DNA of 64,000 nt from SIG603 sp963589785 (lineage in GTDB: Bacteria > Bacillota > Clostridia > Oscillospirales > Acutalibacteraceae): assembly GCA_963589785.1 (NCBI GenBank), contig CAVAMJ010000009.1, forward strand, positions 41,891 to 105,890. Reading direction: 5' to 3'. Position 1 is the stretch's first letter; every line of letters starts with the position of its first letter. The notes beneath the pieces are model-generated. The model had not been told where the DNA came from. It did not search any database and was given only the letters and a program-made list of their open reading frames with translations. Below are positions 16,837 to 25,671 of the stretch, in pieces. The position numbers and the translations under genes were made by a program.

Positions 16837-19104
16837 ATGGATAAATTTAAGGACAGAACTCTCTCTCCGAGAGAAAGAGCATTAGACCTTGTTGATAGAC
16901 TTAGTCTTAGAGAAAAGGTCGGACAGTTAAATCAGAGGTTATATGGATTTAGAAGCTATGAGCGAGAAGGAGATAAAGTCGAAATAGCAAAAAGCTTTAA
17001 GGATGAAGTGGGAAAATGGGGCGGGTTAGGAACCCTCTACGGACTTTATCGTGCTGATCCGTGGGCTGATAAGGATTACTCAAGCGGATTGACGGATGAA
17101 CTTGCAGTAAAAACCTATAATGAAATGCAGAAGTACGTAATCGAACATTCGCGCTTTGGAATTCCAATGCTCATGAGCAGTGAGTGCCCACACGGTCATC
17201 AGGCTTTGGACGGCTATCTTTTGCCGGTTAATCTCGCAGTCGGAGCGACATATAACCCGGAGCTAGTAGAAAACGGCTTTGAAGTAGTCGGCAAACAGCT
17301 CAAAGAAGTGGGAGTTGATTTTGCGCTTGCATCAATGCTCGATGTTCTTAGAGATCCACGCTGGGGAAGAAGTGAGGAGTGCTACGGAGAAGACCCGTAT
17401 CTCTGCTCAAGTTTTGCGGCGGCAGCGACAAAGGGCCTAAGAAAAACAGGTGTTGAAGTAGTCTCTAAGCATTTTTGCGCACAGGGAGAGACAACAGGCG
17501 GAGTCAATGCCAGTGCCGCAAGAATAGGCGAGAGGGAACTGCGTGAAATTCACTTTCCGCCGATGAAATCAGCGGTTAAAGCAGGCACAACAGGAGTTAT
17601 GGCGGCTTATAATGAGATTGACGGAGTTCCGTGCCATGCAAACGATTGGCTTTTGGGTGATGTACTAAGAGAGGAATTCGGCTTTGACGGCATTGTTATG
17701 GCTGACGGTGTTGCAATTGACCGTTTAGATGTTCTGACAGACGGAGATTTAGCAAAAAATGCCGCACTGGCTCTTAAAGCTGGTGTGCAAATAAGCTTGT
17801 GGGATGATAGCTTTTCTAAGCTTGAGGATGCGGTTAATCGTGGACTCGTTTCTGAAGAAAAATTAGATGAAGCAGTTACAAAAATTCTTGAATTGAAATT
17901 TGAAAGAGGATTGTTTGAAAATCCTTATATTGAAGAAAAAGTTTTGACTAATTTTAACGGTGACGAAAAATATCCGCAAAGCTTAGAAATAGCAAGACAG
18001 GCGGCGGTTCTTTTGAAGAATGACGGCATACTTCCGTTAGATAAGAACAAAGAACTTAATATAGCGGTAATCGGGCCAAATGCTGATGAGATTTATCGTC
18101 AACTGGGTGATTATACACCGCCGCTTAGAGATGGTTTCGGAAAAACCGTTCTAAAGGGACTTTGTGATGAATTCAAATCTGCCAAGATAAATTATGCTGT
18201 TGGCTGTAATATATGCGATGAGGACAATTCTTTAATAGAAGAAGCTAAACGAATTGCCGAAAAAAGCGATGTTGTTATACTTGCGCTCGGCGGTTCTTCA
18301 AGCAGATTTTCGGGTGCTAAGTTTGATTCTAACGGAGCGGCAATGCTCGGCGAAAAGCTTCAAATGGATTGCGGCGAAGGCGTGGATGCATCCGATTTGA
18401 AGCTTCCCGGAGTTCAAAACAAGCTTGCGGCGGCTGTGTTTGCGACCGGCAAGCCTGTTATCAGTGTGATAATATCGGGAAGACCTTATGCTGTGCCTGA
18501 AATCGCAGAGAATAGCAAGGCTCTTTTGTGGTCGTTTTACCCGGGCCCATGGGGTGGAAAAGCCATAGCAGAAATAATCAGCGGAAAAATCAATCCAAGC
18601 GGCTGTCTGCCGGTTTCAATTCCGAGAACAACCGGACAATTACCTGTTTACTATAATGCCCGTGACTCATACGAAAAAATGCACTATCATGATTGCAAGG
18701 ATTCTCCTCTTTATCCTTTTGGCTATGGACTAAGCTATACTTCGTTTAGCGTTGATGTAAAACAAAATACAGATAAGTTAAACATAGATGATATAAACGG
18801 CGGAAATAAGCTTGTCTTGACTTGTGAAGTAAAAAACACGGGTTCAGCAGACGGATTCGCGGTTTTACAGCTATATATTCACGGAACGAACGGAAGTATC
18901 GTGAGAAGATGTAAGGAACTTAAGTCTTTTGAAAAGGTTTTCTTAAAGGTCGGTGAGAAAAGACAGGTTAACCTTGAACTTGATAAAGATGCACTTAGCA
19001 TATGGAATCGCAAAATGGAATTCACGCCTGAAAAAAGTAAGATTGAGTTAATCCTTGAAGAAAGTGGTAAGATAGTATATTCAGGAGAACTCAATATTAT
19101 CTGA
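16837..19104 (+). CDS. Glycoside hydrolase family 3 beta-glycosidase
   Basis: 755-residue cytoplasmic-looking enzyme (no signal peptide) of the beta-glucosidase/beta-xylosidase type. The ATG at 16837 has GAGGAG 7 nt upstream and is preferred over one 11 codons earlier. The N-terminal TIM barrel shows DPRWGRSEECYGEDP, KHFCAQGE, and FDGIVMADG whose Asp is the expected nucleophile; the alpha/beta sandwich follows (VIGPNAD, GGSS), then a fibronectin-III-like end announced by YPFGYGLSYTSF. It lies in its own transcription unit 3.3 kb ahead of the glycoside locus and could hydrolyse O-linked sugars of the same plant compounds; this link is inference. Confidence 0.9.
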   Translation: MDKFKDRTLSPRERALDLVDRLSLREKVGQLNQRLYGFRSYEREGDKVEIAKSFKDEVGKWGGLGTLYGLYRADPWADKDYSSGLTDELAVKTYNEMQKYVIEHSRFGIPMLMSSECPHGHQALDGYLLPVNLAVGATYNPELVENGFEVVGKQLKEVGVDFALASMLDVLRDPRWGRSEECYGEDPYLCSSFAAAATKGLRKTGVEVVSKHFCAQGETTGGVNASAARIGERELREIHFPPMKSAVKAGTTGVMAAYNEIDGVPCHANDWLLGDVLREEFGFDGIVMADGVAIDRLDVLTDGDLAKNAALALKAGVQISLWDDSFSKLEDAVNRGLVSEEKLDEAVTKILELKFERGLFENPYIEEKVLTNFNGDEKYPQSLEIARQAAVLLKNDGILPLDKNKELNIAVIGPNADEIYRQLGDYTPPLRDGFGKTVLKGLCDEFKSAKINYAVGCNICDEDNSLIEEAKRIAEKSDVVILALGGSSSRFSGAKFDSNGAAMLGEKLQMDCGEGVDASDLKLPGVQNKLAAAVFATGKPVISVIISGRPYAVPEIAENSKALLWSFYPGPWGGKAIAEIISGKINPSGCLPVSIPRTTGQLPVYYNARDSYEKMHYHDCKDSPLYPFGYGLSYTSFSVDVKQNTDKLNIDDINGGNKLVLTCEVKNTGSADGFAVLQLYIHGTNGSIVRRCKELKSFEKVFLKVGEKRQVNLELDKDALSIWNRKMEFTPEKSKIELILEESGKIVYSGELNII

Positions 19105-19167
19105 GACTTCTCAATTAATAAAAAATAACGAATTTGCAAAGAAAATGAATAGCTTTCGCTGCCCTTG

Positions 19168-19196
19168 TTGACTTTTAACTACAAAAAAGGTACTAT
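19168..19196 (+). promoter_or_regulatory. Promoter for the PAP2 phosphatase gene
   Basis: TTGACT (19168-19173), 17-bp spacer, TACTAT (19191-19196), 55 bp before the ATG. Confidence 0.6.
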
Positions 19197-19250
19197 GTAA
19201 CTAAGCGTAGGTTGTGTTGATTTGAAAAAGAGTACTAAAGAGGGAACAGC

Positions 19251-19793
19251 ATGCTAAAACATATTCAGCATTTCGATTGGACGATAATGCGTTGGATACA
19301 GAAAAACATCAAATGCGATGCACTCGATTTTCTTATGCCTAAATTGACAAAGCTTGGAAACGGCGGATTTGTTTGGCTGATTTCAGCAGTGTTTATGCTG
19401 ATGTCAAAGACATATCAAAGATACGGCGTTGCTATGCTGGTAGGCTTAGCATCGGGAGTTTTGACAGGAAATATATTCCTTAAAAACATAGTCGCAAGGC
19501 ATCGCCCGTGCTGGCTCGAAGAAGCCATTTTGCTGATAAAAAATCCAAAGGATTATTCATTTCCGTCCTGTCATACGCTTTCTTCTGTGATAGCGGCGGT
19601 GATTATGTCCTCTGCAAATTGGCATTTTGCATTTTTCGCTGTTCCTATAGCCGCGATAATCGCTTTTTCAAGACTGTATTTATATGTTCACTTTCCGTCC
19701 GATGTGTTGGCATCGGTTGTCTTGGGATTGATCCTCGGTCACATGGGCTTATGGATTGTCCTTGGTCTTTATTACGGAGGAACAGTAGTTTAA
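19251..19793 (+). CDS. PAP2-family membrane phosphatase
   Basis: 180-residue polytopic membrane protein with the three lipid-phosphatase motifs: KNIVARHRPCW (motif 1, KxxxxxxRP), FPSCHTLSS (motif 2, PSxH with the acid His), and SRLYLYVHFPSDV (motif 3, SRxxxxxHxxxD with the nucleophile His). Members dephosphorylate undecaprenyl pyrophosphate or phosphatidic/phosphatidylglycerol phosphates; motif spacing alone does not tell which. Motif 2 has Cys where most have Gly (PSGH), which is a known but less common variant. Monocistronic: own promoter and terminator. Confidence 0.9.
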   Translation: MLKHIQHFDWTIMRWIQKNIKCDALDFLMPKLTKLGNGGFVWLISAVFMLMSKTYQRYGVAMLVGLASGVLTGNIFLKNIVARHRPCWLEEAILLIKNPKDYSFPSCHTLSSVIAAVIMSSANWHFAFFAVPIAAIIAFSRLYLYVHFPSDVLASVVLGLILGHMGLWIVLGLYYGGTVV

Positions 19794-19801
19794 TTTAAAG
19801 A

Positions 19802-19835
19802 AAACCGCTGAGATTGATTTCTCGGCGGTTTTTGA
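19802..19835 (+). terminator. Terminator after PAP2 gene
   Basis: Twelve-pair stem 19802-19813 with 19820-19831 and a following T-run. Confidence 0.88.
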
Positions 19836-19923
19836 TTTTATATTTTAGTAAATTTAAAATTAAATAGCTTAATGATATTTCTGTACAAGAATTTTATTCA
19901 AAGTTACAGAGGTTTTGTGTATT

Positions 19924-19956
19924 AACTGCAACAAATGATAAGCGTTTGTTGCAGTT
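19924..19956. promoter_or_regulatory. Putative operator O1 of the glycoside locus
   Basis: Perfect 12-bp inverted repeat AACTGCAACAAA / TTTGTTGCAGTT with a 9-nt loop, in the 332-bp gap before the GPH transporter. Its core TGCAAC-N15-GTTGCA recurs with the same 15-base spacing at 25495-25521 ahead of the second half of the locus. It ends 86 bp upstream of a TATAAT at 20042-20047 that has no good -35 box, the layout of an activator-dependent promoter. The rest of the gap contains nothing else I can identify. A factor-independent terminator is an alternative reading, as a short T-run follows. Confidence 0.6.
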
Positions 19957-20125
19957 TTCTGCTTGTGAGCTGTTTTCTTTGCAATACTCGATGAAATAAA
20001 TGAAAAGACCGTAAGGCAAGAAAACAACTTTTTGAGTAAAATATAATCACATTCAGAAAAGCTTTTCCTCCTTGGTAAACCGGAAATCGCTAAGGAAATA
20101 TTAATTAAATTTAAAGGTGAAGGAT

Positions 20126-21496
20126 ATGGAAAATATAAATGTAAAAAAGGCGTCAAAGCTTGCCGTGGTTTGTTACGGACTCGGTGACTTGGCATCACAG
20201 TTTGTTTGGACATTTGTCGGATCTTATTTAACGATATTCTATACAGACGTAGTCGGTTTTGCTCCTGTTGTTGTTTCAGCAATTATGCTTATCGCTCGTA
20301 TTTGGGATGCTATCAATGACCCAATGATGGGTGCTATTGCAGAGAACTCCCGTTCAAAATTCGGACGTTTCCGTCCTTGGATTGCATTCGGATGCCCGTT
20401 CCTTGCTATATTTGCAGTTATGACATTCATTAATGTAGGCAACGGAGTCGGCGGAATTATTTTCTCCGGTGTTGTATATATCATCGCAGGTATGCTTTAC
20501 ACACTCGTTAATATTCCTTACTCATCATTAGCCGCTGTTATGACTGAGGATTCCAAGCAGCGCAACACAATCGGTGTTTCAAGAAATATCGGTATGAACC
20601 TCGGTATGATCATTGTTAATGCTTGCTCTGCAGGACTTGCACTTCACTTCTCAGGAAGCGGAGCAGAGGTTGCTACAGGTCACGGCTACATGATGACAGC
20701 AATTGTTTATTCTGTAATTTCAATTCCACTCTTCTTGATTGTTTTCTTTACATCTAAGGAAGTAATTGTACCGACTACAGAAGCAAAGAAGCTAAATCCG
20801 AAGGAAACCTTTAGCGGTATGGTAAAGAACAAGTACCTTATGGTAATCTTTATCATCTCCACTATCCAGATGGTAGCTTTCATGGGTCGTATTTCAATCA
20901 CAACATACTATGTTATCTATTGCCTTGGTGCATTCACACTCATTTCGCTCATTATGACAATCCCGTCAATCGGCGGTATAGTCGGTTCGTTTATCGTTGC
21001 TCCTCTTGCAAATAAGTTTGGTAAGAAGCAAATCCTTGCAATTTGCCTTGCAGGTCAGGGTGTCGGTCTCTTAGTAGTTTACCTTGCACCGTTCACCAAC
21101 ATGACACAGATTATCATTGGTCACTGCATCTACGGTATATTCAACTGCGGCTTCCCGATTTGTCTTTCAATGGTCGCTGATTGCGTCGACTTCTGGCAGG
21201 ATAAGACAGGTGTTCGTCAGGACGGATCTTACTATGCAACATACGGTCTTTCCACAAAGCTCGGAAACGCTATCGGTTCAGCATTCGGAATTCTTGTCAT
21301 CAGCGGATTCGGTTATGTTGCCGGCAGCATGGAGCAGAGCGCAAAGGCTCTTTCAGGTATTAACATCACTGTTAACCTTATCCCGGCAGTCCTCCTTATC
21401 GTTTCAGCAGTAGCACTTATGTTCCTCTGGGATAAGTCAGATAAGGACTTCGACGATATCAGAGCAAATCTTAAAGCAAAAAATACACAGAATTAA
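20126..21496 (+). CDS. GPH-family glycoside/pentoside/hexuronide:cation symporter
   Basis: 456 residues, twelve membrane helices, of the MelB/XylP family of MFS sugar symporters. Family features: GDLASQF in helix 1, the cation-site WDAINDPMMGAIAENSRSKFGRFRPW stretch with its conserved Asp residues and charged loop, and PYSSLAAVMT. ATG at 20126 is preferred over a GTG three codons earlier because AAAGGTGAAGG then falls at RBS distance. First gene of an operon with the deglycosidase-like alpha and beta subunits, so it probably imports the glycoside that they cleave. Confidence 0.88.
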   Translation: MENINVKKASKLAVVCYGLGDLASQFVWTFVGSYLTIFYTDVVGFAPVVVSAIMLIARIWDAINDPMMGAIAENSRSKFGRFRPWIAFGCPFLAIFAVMTFINVGNGVGGIIFSGVVYIIAGMLYTLVNIPYSSLAAVMTEDSKQRNTIGVSRNIGMNLGMIIVNACSAGLALHFSGSGAEVATGHGYMMTAIVYSVISIPLFLIVFFTSKEVIVPTTEAKKLNPKETFSGMVKNKYLMVIFIISTIQMVAFMGRISITTYYVIYCLGAFTLISLIMTIPSIGGIVGSFIVAPLANKFGKKQILAICLAGQGVGLLVVYLAPFTNMTQIIIGHCIYGIFNCGFPICLSMVADCVDFWQDKTGVRQDGSYYATYGLSTKLGNAIGSAFGILVISGFGYVAGSMEQSAKALSGINITVNLIPAVLLIVSAVALMFLWDKSDKDFDDIRANLKAKNTQN

Positions 21497-21517
21497 ATTT
21501 GAAAGGATGAAATAATT

Positions 21518-22531
21518 ATGGGCATTAAATCATCAGTCAGCTTATACAGCCTTCAGTATCAGTACCTCACAGGTAAAATGAACCTCGAGGAAATTGTTAA
21601 ATATGTTAAGTCACTCGGAACAGACGGAATCGAGCTTTTGCCCGACCAGATGATTCCCGGTGCACCGGAGCCGTCAGAGGAGACACTTGCAAAGTGGGAC
21701 GAGATTATCAAGAACAATCCTATCGGCCTTGCTTGTGATGACTGCTTCCTCAACACAAATATGTATAAAAACCGTGAACTCACAAAGAGAGAGTGCATCG
21801 ACCTCATCAAAAAAGAGATCAAGCTTGCTCACCGCCTTGGTTTCAAGGTTTTAAGACTTGTTTCAATGGTTCCCGCTTGGGTTCTTGAGCCGTGCCTTGA
21901 GACAGCCGAGAAGTACGATGTTTGCATGTGCATTGAGATTCACGCCGGTCTTGGATTCGGCGTTCCTAAGACAGAGGAATTCCTCGCAGAGATGTTAAGA
22001 CTCAATTCTCCTTATATCGGCATTGTTCCGGATTCAGGACTTTTCTGCAAGAGACCGCCTCGTGTTATGACAAACTACTGCCGTGAGGTCTACGGTACTA
22101 ACGACGAGCTCATTAAGATTGGTGAAGAGATTTTCGCTAGCGGCACAGATACATACTCACTCACCATGAAGAACGGCGGAAAGATGGATCCAAGACTTGC
22201 AGCAGCTATCAAGGATCCTTCAAAGGATATGTTCTATGCAGTCAACCTTGACGGCTATGAGAACAACCCTGTTTCTGTAATGGATCCGTATGTCAAGTAT
22301 ATCAAGCACTTCCACTTCAAGCTTTTTGAGATGACAGAGGACGGCAACGAGTACAGCATCGACTACAAGGAAATCCTTCAGTATCTTCATGACCATGGCT
22401 ACAACGGATATGTTTCCACAGAGTACGAAGGAAACAGATGGGTTCTCCCTGATAATCCTATTCCGGAGCTTGAGCAGGTTTCTGCTCATCAGAAGATGAT
22501 TCAGCGTTTGATTAAAGAGATTGAGGGTTAA
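21518..22531 (+). CDS. Sugar phosphate isomerase/epimerase-like TIM barrel; candidate C-glycoside deglycosidase alpha subunit
   Basis: 337-residue xylose-isomerase-like TIM barrel (AP_endonuc_2 family). Probable divalent-metal ligands are Glu140 and His142 (CIEIHAG), Asp172 (IVPDSG), His264/His266 (KHFHFKLF) and Glu302 (STEYEG). What singles it out is the partner: 14 bp downstream is a 130-residue protein of the C-glycoside deglycosidase beta-subunit type. The known DgpC/CarC/DfgA alpha subunits pair with such partners and split C-C bonded sugars by beta-elimination after 3-oxidation. Sequence identity to those enzymes could not be measured, so the substrate is inference. Confidence 0.75.
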   Translation: MGIKSSVSLYSLQYQYLTGKMNLEEIVKYVKSLGTDGIELLPDQMIPGAPEPSEETLAKWDEIIKNNPIGLACDDCFLNTNMYKNRELTKRECIDLIKKEIKLAHRLGFKVLRLVSMVPAWVLEPCLETAEKYDVCMCIEIHAGLGFGVPKTEEFLAEMLRLNSPYIGIVPDSGLFCKRPPRVMTNYCREVYGTNDELIKIGEEIFASGTDTYSLTMKNGGKMDPRLAAAIKDPSKDMFYAVNLDGYENNPVSVMDPYVKYIKHFHFKLFEMTEDGNEYSIDYKEILQYLHDHGYNGYVSTEYEGNRWVLPDNPIPELEQVSAHQKMIQRLIKEIEG

Positions 22532-22545
22532 GGAGGTAATTCACA

Positions 22546-22938
22546 ATGTTTGATAATAACGTATTTATTCCCGGTACTTGCAAAAATGTCGTAGAGGACG
22601 GTAAAGTTATCGGTTTTGAGATGAAAACTCACATCACATATTACAGAGCAATTCCGCTTTCAATGATTAACTTTCTCAAGGTTTCAGTTGACGGCGAGGA
22701 AGTTCCGGAGGAAGACATCCGTTTCACACCGGATAACATTGACTGGTTCACACAGAAGGAAATGGAAACTGTCGGAACAATCAAGTGGGAGTACGGCGCA
22801 GCCGCAACAGTTCGTGTTCTCAAAGACGGCGGATTAAGCAAGGGCGAACACCAGGTTAAGCTTACAGTTTGCACAAGAACAGCTTATATCCCTGTTCCGC
22901 TTGAGGGCTCTATGACAAGAACGGTCGTAATCGACTAA
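22546..22938 (+). CDS. C-glycoside deglycosidase beta-subunit-like protein (DUF6379 type)
   Basis: 130-residue all-beta protein with the family hallmarks as I recall them: MFDNNVFIPGTCKNVVEDGK at the start, then GFEMKTHITYYRAIPLS, VSVDGEEVP, FTPDNIDWFTQKEME, and IKWEYGAAATVRV followed by LSKGEHQVKLTV. In DgpBC, CarBC and DfgAB complexes the small subunit packs against the TIM-barrel alpha subunit and is required for activity. RBS GGAGG 8-9 nt upstream; same operon as alpha. A 16-pair terminator follows, so this three-gene unit is transporter-alpha-beta. Confidence 0.75.
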   Translation: MFDNNVFIPGTCKNVVEDGKVIGFEMKTHITYYRAIPLSMINFLKVSVDGEEVPEEDIRFTPDNIDWFTQKEMETVGTIKWEYGAAATVRVLKDGGLSKGEHQVKLTVCTRTAYIPVPLEGSMTRTVVID

Positions 22939-22957
22939 AAGTTAAGAATTCATATAT

Positions 22958-23000
22958 AAAGGTAAGGTCGAAGTTTAGCTTCGGCTTTATCTTTATTTGT
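22958..23000 (+). terminator. Terminator after the beta-subunit gene
   Basis: Sixteen consecutive pairs (with G-U) between 22958-22973 and 22979-22994, loop TTTAG, followed by an A/T-rich tail. Confidence 0.85.
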
Positions 23001-23053
23001 GCTTTTATTTGTGGTAGAATGAACTTAAGTTTAAGGTGTGAAAGGATTTATTC

Positions 23054-25432
23054 ATGGAAGTTAACGGAATGAGCTTTAAGGTGCAAAAGGCTCAAAGATT
23101 AGAAGAGACCATTCAAACAGAGCTTTTAATTTTGTTTTTGCTTGAAGGCGAAATGACGGTCAAATATCTTGGCGAAAAGCATAAAATGAAATCAGAAGAT
23201 ATTATACTTATAAATCCCGGTGTAAGCTATGAAATAACAGACACAAGAGCTGCGATTTACGGTATTGCGTCATACTCAATGAATATGATTGCGGCGGCAA
23301 TAAACAGCAACAATATGATTTTCTACTGCAACTCAATGGTAGATGATCGCCATTCTTACGAGGATTTGAGAAATATTCTGTTCACCATGACTGCGGAGTT
23401 TGCCGCAGAATCTCACCAAACAAGATGCTACATGGACAGCCTTTTGCTTAAGCTTCTTGATTGCCTTGTAGAGAACTATCAGTTAAATAAAAAGAACCTT
23501 GAAGCAAGCGAGAATGATAATGATTACCGAATAAGAGAGATCATGCAGTATATAATGGCAAACCTCGACAAAGAGATAAGCCTTAATGATCTCGCCGCAT
23601 CGATGTTTGTATCTACTTCGACGCTTTCCCGTATTTTCAAGAAGAATATGGGCGTATATTTTGCAGATTATGTCATGCAGCTTCGTATTAAAATTGCAAT
23701 CGGTTATCTTGAATATACTGATTTAAATATGACACAAATTGCAATGTCCTCTGGCTTTTCAAATTCAGCTACCTTTAACAGAGCCTTTCGAAAGGTAATG
23801 GGTGTGACTCCCAGCGAATACAGGGAAAATAACAAATCCAAAAAGAAAGAAAGCGAAAAGCAAGAGACCGAAATCCGTGAGGAACTCAAGGAAAAGGGCT
23901 ACGATTTAGGCAAGAAAGACAGAACATTAAATATAAGCTTAGATGTCGGAAATTCCGACAGAAAAAGCTACAAAAAGAATTGGAACAAGATGATTAATAT
24001 CGGCCCTATTTGGGATTTGAACAAAGCGAATGTTCAAAGGCATATAATTTGGCTGAGTGAGCATCTCCATTTCAAATATATCCGAATTTGGAATGTCCTT
24101 TCCAAAAAGATGATGATTACCGACGGAACGGAAAACAGTAAATATAATTACGATAGAGTAAATGTGGTGTTCGATTTTCTAGTTGAGAACAATCTAAAGC
24201 CATTTCTTGATTTTGGTAGAAGACCGAATATGGCACTGCGAACTGACGGTCAAGAGGTCTTTCTCGATGAGCAGTATATTGATTTTGAGTCTAAAGAAGC
24301 TTGGCAAAAAACAATAGACAGCTTCATCAAGCATTTATCCGATAGATACGGTAAGGACGAGGTTTCCGATTGGATATTTGAACTCGATAAAGAATTAGTA
24401 TATAAACAATTTTCGCTTTATGAGGATAAATCATATGATTTCTTTGATGCCTGGGCATTTATGCACCGCACGGTTAAGAAAAGATTGCCGAATGCATCCT
24501 TTGGAGGTATCGGCGGAATAATCGTGAATGACGGCAATTATCTTGCTGATTTTTACGACAGGTGCGTTAAAGAAGATGTTAAACCTGATTTTGTATCATT
24601 CATAGTTTTCCCGTTTGAAATAAAACCAAACCTAAACGGCACTACCGATATTGATTACAATGAAGCTAAACAAATAAGTAGAATTAAGACTTTGCTAAAG
24701 CACTGCAATATTGAAAATACACCGATATATATCACTGAATGGAACAACACTATTTCAAACAGAAACTATTTAAACGACAGCTGTTTCCGTGCGGCTTATC
24801 TTGTCGAAAGAATGGATTGTTTTGCTGAAAAGGTTGATATGGTTGGAGTAATGTCAGGCACAGATTTAGTTTCTAGCCATATGGATACGGTGGGAATTGT
24901 TAACGGCGGAATCGGACTTTTAACAAAGGACACAATCCGAAAGCCCGCATATTTCGCAGTAGACTTTTTAAATCAGCTTGGCGAACAGGTTCTCGATAAA
25001 GGGGATCATTATATAATCACAAGAAAGAACAGCGGAGATATTTACATTCTTTGCTTCTATTATTCTTGGTTCAAGCGAAATTATATGCTTCAAGAGGATT
25101 TAATTGATCTCAACCGATATAATTCAATGGTATTCGAAGATGAAAATCCACTTTATTTGAATTTCCACCTTGATAATTTGGAAGAAAGCGGGGAATATTA
25201 TATCAAAAAGAGAACTATGAACCGTGAAAACGGAAGTATTCTTAATGAATGGAGCAATTTCCAGTATGACAACAGACTGACTATTCAGGATGTTAAGTAT
25301 CTTCAGGGTATCAGCATTCCAACGCTCACTCAGACTAAAAAAATCATTGCCGACAGCGACAGAACGCTTGATATTAAGCTTGAGCTTGAGCCACAGGAAA
25401 TTACTTTAATTCATATCTTCTGCAGTAAATAA
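23054..25432 (+). CDS. AraC-family regulator fused to a GH39-like domain
   Basis: 792 residues in three parts: an N-terminal cupin-like sensor (20-100), two AraC helix-turn-helix motifs (160-257, ending GVTPSEYREN), a charged linker (258-290), and a TIM barrel resembling GH39 beta-xylosidases (290-790). In GH39 the catalytic pair lies in a WNEP-type motif and in a TEW/TEF motif; here the first reads FELDKE (442-447, only Glu447 fits) and the second ITEWNN (Glu562 kept). The barrel may be a sugar-sensing domain rather than an enzyme. It lies between the two operons that share the TGCAAC-N15-GTTGCA site and is the obvious regulator of both. Confidence 0.85.
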   Translation: MEVNGMSFKVQKAQRLEETIQTELLILFLLEGEMTVKYLGEKHKMKSEDIILINPGVSYEITDTRAAIYGIASYSMNMIAAAINSNNMIFYCNSMVDDRHSYEDLRNILFTMTAEFAAESHQTRCYMDSLLLKLLDCLVENYQLNKKNLEASENDNDYRIREIMQYIMANLDKEISLNDLAASMFVSTSTLSRIFKKNMGVYFADYVMQLRIKIAIGYLEYTDLNMTQIAMSSGFSNSATFNRAFRKVMGVTPSEYRENNKSKKKESEKQETEIREELKEKGYDLGKKDRTLNISLDVGNSDRKSYKKNWNKMINIGPIWDLNKANVQRHIIWLSEHLHFKYIRIWNVLSKKMMITDGTENSKYNYDRVNVVFDFLVENNLKPFLDFGRRPNMALRTDGQEVFLDEQYIDFESKEAWQKTIDSFIKHLSDRYGKDEVSDWIFELDKELVYKQFSLYEDKSYDFFDAWAFMHRTVKKRLPNASFGGIGGIIVNDGNYLADFYDRCVKEDVKPDFVSFIVFPFEIKPNLNGTTDIDYNEAKQISRIKTLLKHCNIENTPIYITEWNNTISNRNYLNDSCFRAAYLVERMDCFAEKVDMVGVMSGTDLVSSHMDTVGIVNGGIGLLTKDTIRKPAYFAVDFLNQLGEQVLDKGDHYIITRKNSGDIYILCFYYSWFKRNYMLQEDLIDLNRYNSMVFEDENPLYLNFHLDNLEESGEYYIKKRTMNRENGSILNEWSNFQYDNRLTIQDVKYLQGISIPTLTQTKKIIADSDRTLDIKLELEPQEITLIHIFCSK

Positions 25433-25450
25433 CTTTAGATAATTAAACTA

Positions 25451-25493
25451 AAACAGACCTGATCAAAGAGAAATCTTTGCGGGTCTGTTTTTT
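25451..25493 (+). terminator. Terminator after the AraC-GH39 gene
   Basis: AAACAGACC paired with GGGTCTGTTT, with an inner CAAAGA/TCTTTG stem and a T6 run. Confidence 0.88.
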
Positions 25494-25494
25494 G

Positions 25495-25521
25495 TGCAAC
25501 GCTGATGTTTCATTTGTTGCA
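25495..25521. promoter_or_regulatory. Putative operator O2 of the glycoside locus
   Basis: TGCAAC (25495-25500), 15 bases, GTTGCA (25516-25521), identical in half-sites and spacing to O1. It ends 84 bp before TAGAAT (25605-25610), whose -35 region (AATATA) is poor; O1 is 86 bp from its -10. The rest of the gap to 25672 shows nothing else. Confidence 0.6.
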
Positions 25522-25671
25522 ATATAAGTTATTTTAACAATCGCTTCTGCAAGGAAATTGCAATAAAGTGAAAACGCAGAAAATATATTAAAGACGAAAT
25601 CGAGTAGAATATAGACAGTTGATAAACGCTTAATCAAGCAGAGATAATTATAAGAAAGTGAGGCTTTTCAC

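Noticed and set aside
19508..19798. Second plus frame inside the PAP2 gene
   Set aside because: Out-of-frame overlap with a protein that has all three PAP2 motifs.
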